A DNA stretch of 64,000 nt from SKVR01 sp964491395 (GCA_964491395.1 CAZBGI010000002.1:57975-121974), one strand, 5' to 3'; positions 42,201 through 51,238 are shown, counted from the stretch's first letter. Numbers and translations: made by a program. The notes: generated by a model from the sequence alone, not told the origin.

Positions 42201-42367
42201 GCACTGGCCCCGGGATAGATGGTAAACACACTGATAAAGGGAGGGTCTATCTCCGGGTACAAATCAATGGGCATGTTGCGCAAACTGAATACTCCCATTA
42301 CGATTACGGCAATAAATATTACCAGTGTGGTAATGGGTTTTTTAACGGCGGTGCTGTATATACTCAT
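39251..42367 (-). CDS. RND family efflux pump, inner-membrane permease (AcrB/HAE-1-like)
   Basis: About 1038 residues from the ATG at 42367, which gives the classical start MSIYSTAVKKPITTLVIFI. The frame is open to a TTG at 42412, inside the end of the adaptor gene, and that start is unlikely. It shows twelve membrane segments in two halves and two large periplasmic loops. The proton-relay motif in segment 4 is GMVVDDAIVVLEN, with the paired aspartates. The C-terminal half repeats the plan. It works with the adaptor and TolC-like genes upstream as a tripartite pump. The substrate range cannot be read. Confidence 0.95.
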   Translation of the reverse strand: MSIYSTAVKKPITTLVIFIAVIVMGVFSLRNMPIDLYPEIDPPFISVFTIYPGASAADIETNVTRPLEDNLSIVTNLKNLTSQSRDDISAITLEFEYETNLDEATNEIRDVIDRLSRFLPEGIEQPTVFKFSSSMIPVMMLSATAEESYPALNKILDEKLINPLNRIEGVGAVGIFGGPEREIQINVDPRKLEAYNMTVEQLGGILAAENINLPSGNVKVGSVDYPLRFTGEFSESDRINNIVVTTFNGNPVFVRDIAEVKDTLREMTIEERIDGQKGLRLIVQKQSGANTVKIANEVNEMLGEIEKTLPPDITIGVLFDTSEFINNSISNLISILYYAAIFVTLVVLFFIGRWRATFIIILTIPVSLVTAFIYLYFTGNTLNLISLSSLTIAMGMVVDDAIVVLENITRQLEKGSSAREAAIYGTNEVGLAVVASTLTVVAVFLPMTLISGLMGLFFTQLGWIVTITITVSTIAALSLTPMLSSQLLKYSSAKRTGLGPKTSAFIDKTLSGLDNLYILLLGWAVRNKWKVVFVSLLVFFSSLFLTGFIGTGFFPEADNSQIEVSIELPTGLRLEETSKTARAIEEIIEEKYPEIETISTSSGYSADAGIFGNPRAGSHTIDLTLGLYSPDERTRDVWEVADAIREELSVFPELVTYSVETEGGGFGAGAPIQVEVYGENFNVTTAFAQELAEKMRTIDGTRDVDLSRGPEKPELRIVPDQEKMASFSLNTNTVSRAIRNRIEGMTATLFREDGDEYDIVIRHKEEFRNTLSDIENIQVMNPMGQMVRLEEFAVIEEFYSPPNIERKNRTRYLTINSQLFGRSLGEVTADIEAAIEEMDVPPGISYRLAGEIQEQQEAFADLLLLLLLSIFLVYVVMASQFESFSMPLIIMMAVPFSFTGVLLALAISGGELNVISFIGAIILVGIVVKNSIVLVDYTNLLVGRGKSIITAVRMAGKSRLRPVLMTTLTTLLAMIPLAVSTAEGSEIWQPMGVAVIGGLSFSTLITLVIVPVVYALNGARKIKKARKQNHKALLQQAL

Positions 42368-42401
42368 GCGTATGTTTTCTTTTCTGTTGAATAACTTTTT
42401 C

Positions 42402-43436
42402 TTACTCCACAATTTTCACATCCGAACCCTGAATCAGATTGTGCTGGCCGGTTACAACCAGTTGTTGTCCGGGTTGTAATCCTGAGAGGATTTCTATCCG
42501 GTCATCGAATTTTTTGCCGGGTTCTACGGTTAATCTTTGTGCTTTATTGTCTTCCACAATAAACACGTATCGTTCGTTTGAGCCCGCCTGCTTCAGTACT
42601 GACATGGCGGGAACCAGCAGCGCCTGATGTTCTCCAAGTTTTAGTTCGACCCTTGCAAACATACCCGGACGCAGTTTTTCTTCCTGGTTGTCAATCACGA
42701 TTTCTACTTTGAAGGTTCCTGTTGCCCTGTCGATGGTGGGAAAAATGCGGTTTATCTTTCCATTGAAGAGCTGCCCCGGAAATACATCGGTAGTAACACC
42801 GGCAGGCTGCCCTTTTGATACCTGGGGGAGATATTTTTCTGATACTCCTACGATTACTTTTACAGGTTTAACCTGGTTGATGCTTACAATTGCGGGTTTA
42901 CCGGCAGAGGAGGGAGTGCCGGAAAACATTTCACCCGCTGAGAAATATCTTGCTGTAACAACACCGTCCAGGGTAGATCGAACTTGTGTATGAGTAGATA
43001 AATTCCCGATATTGCTTTGGGCTACCTGGTACTGCGTTTGTAACTGGTCGTATGACTGCTGTGTAACTGCACCGGCCTTGAGCAAAGTGTCGAGGCGGGC
43101 AAGTTCTTTTTCAAGATTTTCGAGTTGCACACGGGCCTGAAACAATTGAGTATTATCCATTTCTACCAAAAGCTGTCCCTTGGAAACCTTGTCGCCTACA
43201 TCTACGAGAATTTTGTTGATTCGGGCCGGTACAGCAGGAGCAATATGTGCTTCTTCGTAAGGTAATACTGAACCTGTAAATTCCAGGTTGTTGGATACTG
43301 TATCTACTGAAGTTGGCTGTGTTTTCACCAATACCCTGTTGTCAGTTTCTGCTTGTTCTGTAGCAGTCTGGCACGACCCAAATATAAAGACCAGGAGGAT
43401 GAGGATGGTACCCTGAATTTTTGCTGAAGCTTTCAT
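42402..43436 (-). CDS. RND efflux periplasmic adaptor (membrane fusion protein)
   Basis: A 344-residue adaptor with a lipoprotein signal (lipobox ending FGSC, Cys at about 22). The biotinyl-lipoyl-like domain, alpha-hairpin (about 110-150, short), beta-barrel and membrane-proximal domains follow in order. The segments VDVGDKVSKGQLLVEMDN and PGMFARVEL are typical. It links the RND pump to the outer-membrane channel. It lies between tolC-like and pump genes, 62 bp after the former and 34 bp before the pump ATG. Confidence 0.93.
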   Translation of the reverse strand: MKASAKIQGTILILLVFIFGSCQTATEQAETDNRVLVKTQPTSVDTVSNNLEFTGSVLPYEEAHIAPAVPARINKILVDVGDKVSKGQLLVEMDNTQLFQARVQLENLEKELARLDTLLKAGAVTQQSYDQLQTQYQVAQSNIGNLSTHTQVRSTLDGVVTARYFSAGEMFSGTPSSAGKPAIVSINQVKPVKVIVGVSEKYLPQVSKGQPAGVTTDVFPGQLFNGKINRIFPTIDRATGTFKVEIVIDNQEEKLRPGMFARVELKLGEHQALLVPAMSVLKQAGSNERYVFIVEDNKAQRLTVEPGKKFDDRIEILSGLQPGQQLVVTGQHNLIQGSDVKIVE

Positions 43437-43498
43437 TTTGTTTGTTAAGTTTAATATGTGTCGTTAAAAATCAATTTGCTGTTATATTAATTGGAGGG

Positions 43499-44839
43499 TT
43501 AATTTTTCCCGATAAACCTGTCGTACTGTGCTTTTGCCTGGAGAAGCTCATGTTTTGCCATAAGCAGGTTAAACCTTGCTCTTGTCAGTGAAACATCTGC
43601 ATCATTTACTTCCAGTAATGTTCCCTGGCCCGAATCGTATCGTAACCGGGCAATGTCGTACCCTTTTTGGCCCAGTTCCACATTGCGTTGTGCATGAACC
43701 GCTTTTTCAAGGGCTACATCCATGTTTTTTAAAATGTTGGACAGTTCAATGCTCAGATTGTCTTTGAGATATTCTCTTTGCATCTGAATTTGTTGGGCGC
43801 CGATTTCCAGTTGTTTAACCTGGTTGCGGTTGGTAAAACCCCGGAAAATAGGGATGCTCAACTGCAAACCCGCTGAAGCAGTATTTACCCAGTTATAATC
43901 GCCTACTTTAAAATCATTGGCCTCGGAAAGATACATGTAGCTGCTTACTGCGCTCAGGGCAGGCAGGGAAGTCGCTTTGACCGATTTCGCCTGTTTTAGA
44001 ATCAAGTCCTGCTGTAAACCAAGATTTACATAATCAGGATTGTTGTGAAGAGCTCTGTCCGCTTCCGTGATGTTGAAGTCCTTCAGCATTTCCTCTGAGC
44101 TCTCCAGCAAGTCTCCCTCCACGGATATGGGTGTTTCTTCTGCTATTCCCAGCAACGTTTTCAGAAAATTGACGCTGAGTTCAAAAGCATTGGTGGCTTG
44201 TAAAAGATCGGGTTTGAGGTTTTCTGTCTGTACTTCGGCTCTGATGAGGTCATATTCGGCCACAAGTCCTTGTGCATGCATCTGTCGGATGTTTTCCAGG
44301 TTCTCGCGGGAATTTTCGAAACTGATACGAATTACCTCGAGCGATTCACGAGCCAGCAAAGCATCATTCCATGCGCGTTGTACGTTGTAGGTTAGCTCAA
44401 TCGACTGTGCCCGGAAATTTTCTTCTGCAATTTCCTGTTCGGTACGTGCGGTTTTAATACCTGCATAAATGGCAGGGTTGTACAGTGGCAGTGCCAGTTG
44501 CAATCCACCCATAAATGAATTGTCATTTCCTACTTCAAGGGCGGTAACACCCCCGAATAGCGGAGCCATTTCTTCGGGAAAGAAGATAACCTGCTTTTTC
44601 AGGTTTCGCGTATATGAGCCGGTACCGTTAAGGGAAGGGAGCAAGTTGCCCCGTGCCTCGTTGACACGGGCTTCAAGCCGGGCTTTTTCAAGCCGGGCAA
44701 TGGCCACGGTAGGGTTGTTTTCCAATGCCATTTCCAGCGCAGCTTCCCGTGTAAGGCGCAAAGTGTCTGACTGGGCCCTCAGGGGTAAGATGGCCATCAA
44801 TACTGTTGTTGCGGTGAAGAGTAATCGAATAATGTTCAT
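43499..44839 (-). CDS. TolC family outer-membrane efflux channel
   Basis: A 446-residue protein with an N-terminal signal peptide (ends near LPLRAQ) and two outer-membrane efflux repeats of long helices (about 30-220 and 230-440). Conserved features include LTREAALEMALENNP at the start of the first repeat and LRYDSGQGTLLEVNDADVSL near the end. The length is typical of Bacteroidota members. It is the first structural gene after the TetR regulator, in the order regulator-channel-adaptor-pump. Confidence 0.94.
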   Translation of the reverse strand: MNIIRLLFTATTVLMAILPLRAQSDTLRLTREAALEMALENNPTVAIARLEKARLEARVNEARGNLLPSLNGTGSYTRNLKKQVIFFPEEMAPLFGGVTALEVGNDNSFMGGLQLALPLYNPAIYAGIKTARTEQEIAEENFRAQSIELTYNVQRAWNDALLARESLEVIRISFENSRENLENIRQMHAQGLVAEYDLIRAEVQTENLKPDLLQATNAFELSVNFLKTLLGIAEETPISVEGDLLESSEEMLKDFNITEADRALHNNPDYVNLGLQQDLILKQAKSVKATSLPALSAVSSYMYLSEANDFKVGDYNWVNTASAGLQLSIPIFRGFTNRNQVKQLEIGAQQIQMQREYLKDNLSIELSNILKNMDVALEKAVHAQRNVELGQKGYDIARLRYDSGQGTLLEVNDADVSLTRARFNLLMAKHELLQAKAQYDRFIGKN

Positions 44840-44865
44840 TTTGCTTTTTATTGCTGTTTTTATTA

Positions 44866-45489
44866 TTAATTTGTTGCTGATGGGGTTGAGTTAAATTTTT
44901 CGTCAATCAACCTTTGTCCCTCCTCGGTTGCAAGTCCGCGGATGAAATTCAGCAAAACCTGACGGATTACTTCAGCCCGGGGATATTTTGTTTCCGGGAA
45001 AAGGCCTCCCAGTGTTATCATTTGCATCACAGAATGAATCATGGTGCTTAAAATTTCCGGGTGTTCGTTTTCAAGGAAGATTCCTTTGGATGCACCTGTT
45101 TTTATCATGGATGTGGTAAATGCAATATTCTCTTCCTGTCTGCTTTCAATCTGTTCTTTCCAGATGCGGGGGTGATACTTCTGCAAGTCATTGAAAAAAT
45201 TGGGGTGTAAGCCATTCAATACAATGAGTGCCTGCCGAAAGTGCTGAAAGATGATTTCCAGGGGATCATTTTTATGCGCTGAAACCATTGCATCTCTGAA
45301 TTTTACATTCTCCTTGTACTGGTAGTCGATGCAACTCGAGAGCAAATCCTCCTTATTGGAGAAACTTTCGTAAAGTGTGCGCTTGGAAATTCCTATGGAT
45401 TGAGCAATTTCATCCATGGTGATGGAACGGATTCCATACCTGAAAAACATTTCTGACGCTTGATGAAGAATTCTTTCTTTTGTTTCCAT
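44866..45489 (-). CDS. TetR/AcrR family regulator of the efflux operon
   Basis: A 207-residue repressor-type protein. The N-terminal helix-turn-helix is ITMDEIAQSIGISKRTLYES (about 24-43), followed by the helix with FSNKEDLL. The C-terminal ligand-binding half is variable, as usual. It leads the efflux genes on the same strand, with 26 bp to tolC, so it is probably the local regulator and autoregulated. A short palindrome upstream (45514-45524) is a possible operator. The ligand is unknown. Confidence 0.93.
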   Translation of the reverse strand: METKERILHQASEMFFRYGIRSITMDEIAQSIGISKRTLYESFSNKEDLLSSCIDYQYKENVKFRDAMVSAHKNDPLEIIFQHFRQALIVLNGLHPNFFNDLQKYHPRIWKEQIESRQEENIAFTTSMIKTGASKGIFLENEHPEILSTMIHSVMQMITLGGLFPETKYPRAEVIRQVLLNFIRGLATEEGQRLIDEKFNSTPSATN

Positions 45490-45513
45490 ATCTACAACAG
45501 GTAAAACTTTTTT

Positions 45514-45524
45514 CGTTTTAAACG
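45514..45524. promoter_or_regulatory. Possible TetR operator
   Basis: The 11-bp palindrome CGTTT-T-AAACG lies 25 bp upstream of the tetR start, a fitting place for an autoregulatory operator. TetR operators are usually longer, so this is only a candidate. Confidence 0.3.
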
Positions 45525-45806
45525 TTTTCTGGCTTTATCATAAAACATGCCAAAAGGCCTCCTTGGGAACGGAAAATTGATTTAAATTTCACAAAACCTT
45601 ATAGAATGGTCGTTAAGCAATGTTCTCGCATAAGACGCAGGTTGGATGGGAAACGTTACAAACGATTATAGTTTTTTAAGGAATTGCCGGGTTTTCCTTT
45701 TTTAATCCACATGTAGCAAGGCAATAAGATGTATATCTGGCTTTTCCGATGGCACAAAGATGTGATAAAAAACACATATATTGAAACCTGAAAGATTGTC
45801 CAAAAC

Positions 45807-45833
45807 CGCACATTTTATGTGCGTCAACGCACA
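45807..45833. repeat. Three alternating CGCACA/TGTGCG arms (overlapping hairpins)
   Basis: CGCACAT-TTT-ATGTGCG (45807-45823) overlaps TGTGCGT-CA-ACGCACA (45818-45833). The middle arm can pair with either neighbour, giving two mutually exclusive hairpins of 7 bp each. Confidence 0.7.
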
Positions 45834-45975
45834 CATGGCAAACAGGGAACAATTCCCTCCCGTTTTTTCAGAATAATTCTCAAACAATGTGTATCTTTAT
45901 GTACCTGATGAAAAAGGACCTGCTACTCATACGATGTTACTAATAGTTGGTGATGTAAGACAATCCGAAAAAATT

Positions 45976-47955
45976 ATGAGGACCCATTTTAACTCATTTG
46001 TATACCTGTTGCTTGCTTTGGCCGGGATGTTCTTTTCATCGCAGGCACAGGTTTCGCTACATGAACATACGCCCGGGGACTGCTCACATTTTTGTGCAAA
46101 AGCTCGTTTGGACGGTCCTTCCATAGGTATTTACGATCAGGATGCCAGGCTTCACGATTATGATGTGAAATTTTACGGACTCGATCTGGAGGTGAATCCT
46201 GCTTCAACATTTATAGAGGGTTCTGTCAGGGTTTTGGCTGAGATCACCAGTTCAGCCACCCGGTACATGGTGCTCGAATTATGGGATGAGCTAAGTGTAA
46301 GTCAGGTTGTCAGTGGTGAGGAAAACCTGTCATTTCAGCACACCGATAATGTATTGGAAATTGATCTGGGCCAGAGCCAACCCATGGGAACCATGATGGA
46401 TGTATCGGTGTTTTATTCGGGAGAACCTTCTCCTGAAGGCTTCTTCTCCGGAATTCAGTCAGAGACCAACAGTTATGGAGATCCGGTGCTTTGGACTCTC
46501 TCTGAACCTCATAATGCGCGGCAATGGTTTCCGGTGAAGCAGGTATTGAATGATAAAGCCGACAGCGTGGATGTTTTTATTACTACTCCGGCAGGGTTTG
46601 TTGCTGCTTCTAATGGTTTGCTCGATCAGGTAACGGAACTGGACGACGGGAGAAACCGGTATGAGTGGAAATCACGTTACCCCATTGCATACTACCTGAT
46701 TTCTATGGCTGTGGGAAACTACCAGGAATTTAGCTTTATGGCACCCCTTGATACACCCAATGACAGTGTTTGGGTTCAGAATTTTATTTATAATTATGCT
46801 GAAGTACTGGAAAGCCAGCGGGAGAATATTGAAAAAACCAGTCCATTGATGCAGATGATGTCGGAATTATGGGGAACCTACCCGTTTTGGGAAGAGAAGT
46901 ATGGTCATGCACAGGCACCTATGGGAGGAGCTATGGAGCATCAGACCATGTCCACCATGGGCTATTTTGGATTTGATATCACAGCGCACGAGCTGGCCCA
47001 TCATTGGTTTGGCAACAATGTTACCTGTGCCACCTGGAGCGATATCTGGATCAATGAAGGTTTTGCCACTTATGCTGAATTTCTTGCCCGCGAATTTCTG
47101 GTGGGGGCAGAACATGCCCGCGATTGGATGGATTTTGCGCACAACAATATCAAGTCTCTGCCCGACGGAAGTGTTTATGTGCCTCCTGTATTTCTGTACG
47201 ATGTGTGGAGGATTTTCAGTGGCAGACTAAGCTATCGGAAAGGAGCTGCTATTCTTCATCAACTGAGATTCGAAATCAATGATGATTCCTTGTTTTTTAA
47301 TATTATGGAAGAATTCCAGGAAACTTTTGCCGATAGTATTGCCACAGGAGATGACTTTCGGAAAACCGTGGATGGGTTAACCGGGCAGGACTGGGAATGG
47401 TTTTTTGATCAGTGGTATTATGGTGAAGGATTTCCTACCTACGAAATCATGTGGTGGCAAAAAGACGGCAATCTGCACATACAGTCTTCCCAGGTTACCT
47501 CAGCAAGCTACCCGCTTTTTTTTGCCGGAGCAGTGGAATTCAACATTGTTTTTGATGATAACAGCATGCAAATGGTGAGGTTTTTTCAGCAAGAAAATCT
47601 TCAGGAATTTGTTGTTGAAATACCGCAAGGAGTAAAGGAACTAATCTTTGATCCCAGGCATTTTATGCTCAAGAACTACCAGATCTGGGACTCTACAAAC
47701 ATTCCTGTTCCCGACACTCTGTCGCCAGGATTTTATCCCAATCCGGTTGTTGGGAAGTTCACCATTGACTATCCTGAGGAATGGCACAACGGGAACTGGC
47801 AGCTTTCGGATGTCAACGGCAGGGTATGGATTGAAAATACTCTCAACCGGCACAGCCAGGAGCAGGACCTGGGCCCTCTGCCGGCTGGAGTTTACGTGCT
47901 CACCCTGTGTTCTCCCGAGGGAGAAATAAAAACTTTCAAGCTTTTAAAACAGTAA
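45976..47955 (+). CDS. Secreted M1 family aminopeptidase with T9SS sorting domain
   Basis: 659 residues from the ATG at 45976, which opens on a signal peptide (MRTHF, hydrophobic core, SSQAQ). The frame is open further upstream but without signal-peptide features. The N-terminal beta-sandwich (about 60-250) and catalytic domain (about 255-480) follow the M1 plan. The zinc site is H338-E-L-A-H342 with E361 in NEGFATY. The exopeptidase motif, usually GAMEN, reads GAMEH (318-322), a variant seen in other members. The last 75 residues are a T9SS type A domain (FYPNPVVGKF, then LPAGVYVLTL). It should be exported and cleave N-terminal residues from peptides outside the cell. It converges on a second T9SS cargo gene. 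Confidence 0.93.
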   Translation: MRTHFNSFVYLLLALAGMFFSSQAQVSLHEHTPGDCSHFCAKARLDGPSIGIYDQDARLHDYDVKFYGLDLEVNPASTFIEGSVRVLAEITSSATRYMVLELWDELSVSQVVSGEENLSFQHTDNVLEIDLGQSQPMGTMMDVSVFYSGEPSPEGFFSGIQSETNSYGDPVLWTLSEPHNARQWFPVKQVLNDKADSVDVFITTPAGFVAASNGLLDQVTELDDGRNRYEWKSRYPIAYYLISMAVGNYQEFSFMAPLDTPNDSVWVQNFIYNYAEVLESQRENIEKTSPLMQMMSELWGTYPFWEEKYGHAQAPMGGAMEHQTMSTMGYFGFDITAHELAHHWFGNNVTCATWSDIWINEGFATYAEFLAREFLVGAEHARDWMDFAHNNIKSLPDGSVYVPPVFLYDVWRIFSGRLSYRKGAAILHQLRFEINDDSLFFNIMEEFQETFADSIATGDDFRKTVDGLTGQDWEWFFDQWYYGEGFPTYEIMWWQKDGNLHIQSSQVTSASYPLFFAGAVEFNIVFDDNSMQMVRFFQQENLQEFVVEIPQGVKELIFDPRHFMLKNYQIWDSTNIPVPDTLSPGFYPNPVVGKFTIDYPEEWHNGNWQLSDVNGRVWIENTLNRHSQEQDLGPLPAGVYVLTLCSPEGEIKTFKLLKQ

Positions 47956-48116
47956 GCCTTGTTTGTTATACCTGGCAACAATAGATGTACGTTCTGGGTT
48001 TCTTTATTGTTACCTGCTAAAGCCAACACCCAATAAATCGACTTGATCCCAATTGGGGGACTGATGAATCATCTTTTTACCCTCCTGTACATCCATAAAC
48101 ATGGAAGATAACGGCA

Positions 48117-49406
48117 TTATTTTTTGATAATTCTGAGCGGCACAATTCCCTCACTGGTATGAATTTTCATAACATAAGTTCCGGGAAGTAAGTCTGAAAA
48201 GTTGAAAGAATAACTGCGGCTGTCCGGGATGGTTTGTTCCCTGACCAGTCGACCGGAGATGTCAAAAATGCGGTAGCAGGAAAAAGTTGTGCCATTTTCA
48301 GATACTAGGGTAGCAATATCATCTGCCGGGTTGGGATATAAACGGATTGCTGTATCTTCATTGTAGGTGTGAGGTTCCACATTAACCGGACTGCCTTCCA
48401 CCTGTATCAATTCACCCTGATCTACATACCACCGGAACCATTCTCCTCCATTGCCTTCCTGCCAGTTACTAAGGTTAAAGGAACGGGAACCTTCCGTATC
48501 TCCAAGCACCCGGTAAACAGCCACCGCATTTTGCCCGTTGGTCCAGTGCAAAGGCTCTTCTTCTTCACAAACCTCAGGAGCATCCAGGGTTATGTGGAAA
48601 TAAGCATAGTCATCATATGCCGGATTGCCAAACACTCTGGCCGTGCCGTCGGGTTCTACCCCCACCGCGGTGTATTCGTTCACACCCATACCTTTTGCTT
48701 CCATTTGCCAGTCGGTAATCATGCGGGCCATGAAAGCCATGTGTCTTCCCTGTCGATCATTGTCATCGCCGTAAATATTATTGTAGTGGGAATCCGTCAC
48801 AATATTTTCCATAAAGGGGATGTCCAAAAAGTTGCGTTCCAGGGTTATACGCCAGTGATAAGGGTTGTTAAGTGCTTCTTCACTCCATACCGAACCTTGT
48901 TCGGCTGTGTATATTGCTTCGCCAAGAATTGCCAGTCCGGCACTGGTGCCGCCTATTGCTCCTCCTTTATCATTTACATGACTGTTGATGACCTCCTGCA
49001 GGCAGGTCCCATTCCAGTGGTTGTAATAGTTCCATTGGTTTCCACCAGCGATAAAAATGACTTCAGCATTGCCTGCCGTTTGGCAGACTTCTGTATTGCT
49101 GGCTTGTTCAGTACTGGTTATTACAATGGAGGTAACGGAATTGACTTCTACATCCAGCTGCGAATAAATATAATCGTTGTACCCATCAGACCCTGATGCC
49201 CTCAAAACCACTACGTCTCCACCATTGGCTTTTTTTGCAAGCCATTGCATCCCATCATCATTATCAGAGGCACCTCCGGCCAGCAATATTCCGAATTCGG
49301 GTATACTGTCAACATTGTCGGGTGAGCCTGTGCGATAAAATTCCTGGGTGATGCCTGATAATGTCAGAACGATTAATATTATCAGTAAAGATAAAGACCT
49401 GGTCAT
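48117..49406 (-). CDS. Secreted cyanophycinase-like (S51 family) hydrolase with T9SS sorting domain
   Basis: 429 residues from the ATG at 49406, which opens on a signal peptide (MTRSLSLLIILIVL). An open extension to 49463 is less likely. The catalytic domain resembles cyanophycinase: the GLLA-like opening FGILLAGGASDNDDGM, the FIAGGNQWNYY block, and the nucleophile serine in IGGTSAGLAIL. Cyanophycinases cut multi-Arg-poly-Asp storage polymer, but many Bacteroidota homologues act on other peptides or are uncharacterised. The C-terminus is a T9SS type A domain (LYPNPADDIA, then LLPGTYVMKI). It faces the M1 peptidase gene, a pairing that suggests peptide scavenging. Confidence 0.88.
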   Translation of the reverse strand: MTRSLSLLIILIVLTLSGITQEFYRTGSPDNVDSIPEFGILLAGGASDNDDGMQWLAKKANGGDVVVLRASGSDGYNDYIYSQLDVEVNSVTSIVITSTEQASNTEVCQTAGNAEVIFIAGGNQWNYYNHWNGTCLQEVINSHVNDKGGAIGGTSAGLAILGEAIYTAEQGSVWSEEALNNPYHWRITLERNFLDIPFMENIVTDSHYNNIYGDDNDRQGRHMAFMARMITDWQMEAKGMGVNEYTAVGVEPDGTARVFGNPAYDDYAYFHITLDAPEVCEEEEPLHWTNGQNAVAVYRVLGDTEGSRSFNLSNWQEGNGGEWFRWYVDQGELIQVEGSPVNVEPHTYNEDTAIRLYPNPADDIATLVSENGTTFSCYRIFDISGRLVREQTIPDSRSYSFNFSDLLPGTYVMKIHTSEGIVPLRIIKK

Positions 49407-49819
49407 GGGGAAAAGATTGAGTTTTGTAAAAATTTCAAAAACTACAAAAATAGAAAAATTCACGATATAATCCTGGCTTTGACAAGGATCTTGTATAAAA
49501 CAAAAGCATGGCAGAACACAAATATCAGCAAAGTCGGGACTGAAAATATTAGCTGCCGGTTTGCTTTAAAACCCGTCAACCTCCCTATTTTTTGTATTTT
49601 TGCATAGCCAAAAAAAGTATTTTTCTCAAAACTGGGTTTACGGTCGATGAGCAGTTGCACAACCTTTCTTTACCATCAATAAGACTGCAGGGAACAATTT
49701 GCATATACCCTTTGTGAATCAGACTCGCTTATTGAACTGGTATTGAGAAAACTCTTGCTTGTTAGAAATATTTCCTGCCTGTTGGTTGGCACAAAACACT
49801 TAATAAAATTTACTGAGCC
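49407..49819. other. Divergent intergenic region before pyk
   Basis: 413 bases without a credible gene. A TATTTTTG -7-like element lies at 49595-49602 on the plus strand, about 220 bases before the pyk ATG, with no clear -33 box. If used it gives an unusually long leader. No known RNA element was recognised. Confidence 0.45.
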
Positions 49820-51238
49820 ATGGATAAACTTACCAAAATAGTTGCGACGATCTCCGATAAATACTGTGATGAAGACTTTCTGCGCAGAATGATAAAAGCC
49901 GGAATGAATGTGGTGCGCATAAATACAGCCCATCAGCAGCCTGACGACACCCTGAAGATCATGGAAACGGTTAAAAAGATTACCAGGCGTGTCCCGATAT
50001 TGATAGATACCAAAGGTCCGGAGATTCGCACCGTAAATTCAGGAAAAGATATTGAAGTTCAGAAAGGGCAAACCATCAAGGTTGCCGGAGATCCTGAAGG
50101 AGCATCCTCTTCACATTGTTTGTTCGTCAATTACAAAGAATTTGTGGCCAGCCTGGAAGTGGGCAAAAGCATTATGATAGATGATGGTGATATTGAGTTG
50201 GAGGTAAAAGAGAAGCATGACAAGTATCTTATTTGTGAGGTAAAAAACCAGGGGTTGATAAAACCCCGAAAAAGTATCAACCTGCCCGGAAGCACGATTG
50301 CCTTGCCTTCCCTGTCTGAAAAGGATTTGGAATATATAAAATTTTCCGTTGAACATGATATTGACTTTATTGCCCATTCTTTTGTACGCAACAAAGAAGA
50401 TATACTGTCTATTCAGGAGATATTGGACAAACACAACAGCAAGATAAAAATTATTGCCAAGATTGAGAACCAGCAAGGTGTTGATAATATAGATGAAATC
50501 CTCGATCATGTTTATGGTATCATGGTGGCCAGGGGCGATTTGGCCATTGAAGTACCTGCGGAAAAAATTCCCGGCATTCAGGCAAATCTTGTTGCCAAGT
50601 GTATAAAGAGAAAGAAGGCCGTTATTGTTGCCACCCAAATGCTGCACAGCATGATTGAAAGTCCCCGCCCCACAAGGGCCGAAGTTACTGACATTGCCAA
50701 TGCCGTTTTCACCGGAGCTGATGCTGTGATGCTCAGTGGCGAAACTGCCTACGGAAAATATCCACTGGAATCGGTGCTTACCATGGCCAAAACTGTCAGG
50801 GAAGCCGAAAAATCGAGATCCCTTTTTGCCGAAGATAATGTATTGCCTCATGAGAATGAAATATCCGTATTTCTGTCTAAAATGGCGGTCCGGTCTATCG
50901 AAAAACTAAAAGCCAAAGCCATCATTACAGACACGGATACAGGAAAAACAGCCCGATACCTGGCGGCATTTCGTGGAAAATCACCCATTTATGCACAATG
51001 CTACGATGATCGGGTTTTGAGAGAACTTGCACTGAACTATGGTATTTATGCCGACTTTATAGATGTAGAAACCTCTAAAAAGGAGTTTATTGAATATACC
51101 CTGAAACGACTCATGAAATCAAATGAGCTTAATCAGGAGGACCTGATTGCTGTTCTTGCCGGCAATTACGGCAAAAAATCGGGTCCTTCATTTGTGGAGA
51201 TAAGTACCGTAGGCAATATGCTTTCCAGTAAGAAATAA
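49820..51238 (+). CDS. pyk: Pyruvate kinase
   Basis: A 472-residue glycolytic enzyme making pyruvate and ATP from phosphoenolpyruvate and ADP. The barrel opens with KIVATISDKYCDED (KIVAT/TLGP region) and GMNVVRINTAH. The lysine-containing active-site block is KIIAKIENQQGVDNIDEIL, followed by MVARGDLAIEVP with the metal-binding acidic residues. The C-terminal allosteric domain is present (about 350-470). Length is typical. mgtE follows 20 bp downstream, so Mg2+ uptake is co-transcribed with a Mg2+-dependent enzyme. Confidence 0.97.
   Translation: MDKLTKIVATISDKYCDEDFLRRMIKAGMNVVRINTAHQQPDDTLKIMETVKKITRRVPILIDTKGPEIRTVNSGKDIEVQKGQTIKVAGDPEGASSSHCLFVNYKEFVASLEVGKSIMIDDGDIELEVKEKHDKYLICEVKNQGLIKPRKSINLPGSTIALPSLSEKDLEYIKFSVEHDIDFIAHSFVRNKEDILSIQEILDKHNSKIKIIAKIENQQGVDNIDEILDHVYGIMVARGDLAIEVPAEKIPGIQANLVAKCIKRKKAVIVATQMLHSMIESPRPTRAEVTDIANAVFTGADAVMLSGETAYGKYPLESVLTMAKTVREAEKSRSLFAEDNVLPHENEISVFLSKMAVRSIEKLKAKAIITDTDTGKTARYLAAFRGKSPIYAQCYDDRVLRELALNYGIYADFIDVETSKKEFIEYTLKRLMKSNELNQEDLIAVLAGNYGKKSGPSFVEISTVGNMLSSKK

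Larger units (their letters stand above)
45490..45975. other. Divergent intergenic region between tetR and the M1 peptidase
   Basis: 486 bases with no credible gene. It holds the possible TetR operator and a set of overlapping inverted repeats near its middle (45807-45833). The frame of the M1 gene is open upstream from 45889, but that part looks non-coding. Confidence 0.55.

Noticed and set aside
45702..45887. Open frame of 61 codons on the minus strand upstream of the M1 gene
   Set aside because: No motif or hydrophobic pattern, and it covers the overlapping hairpins; chance frame.
49460..49660. Open frame of 66 codons on the minus strand
   Set aside because: Overlaps the upstream extension of the cyanophycinase-like gene and has no protein-like features.
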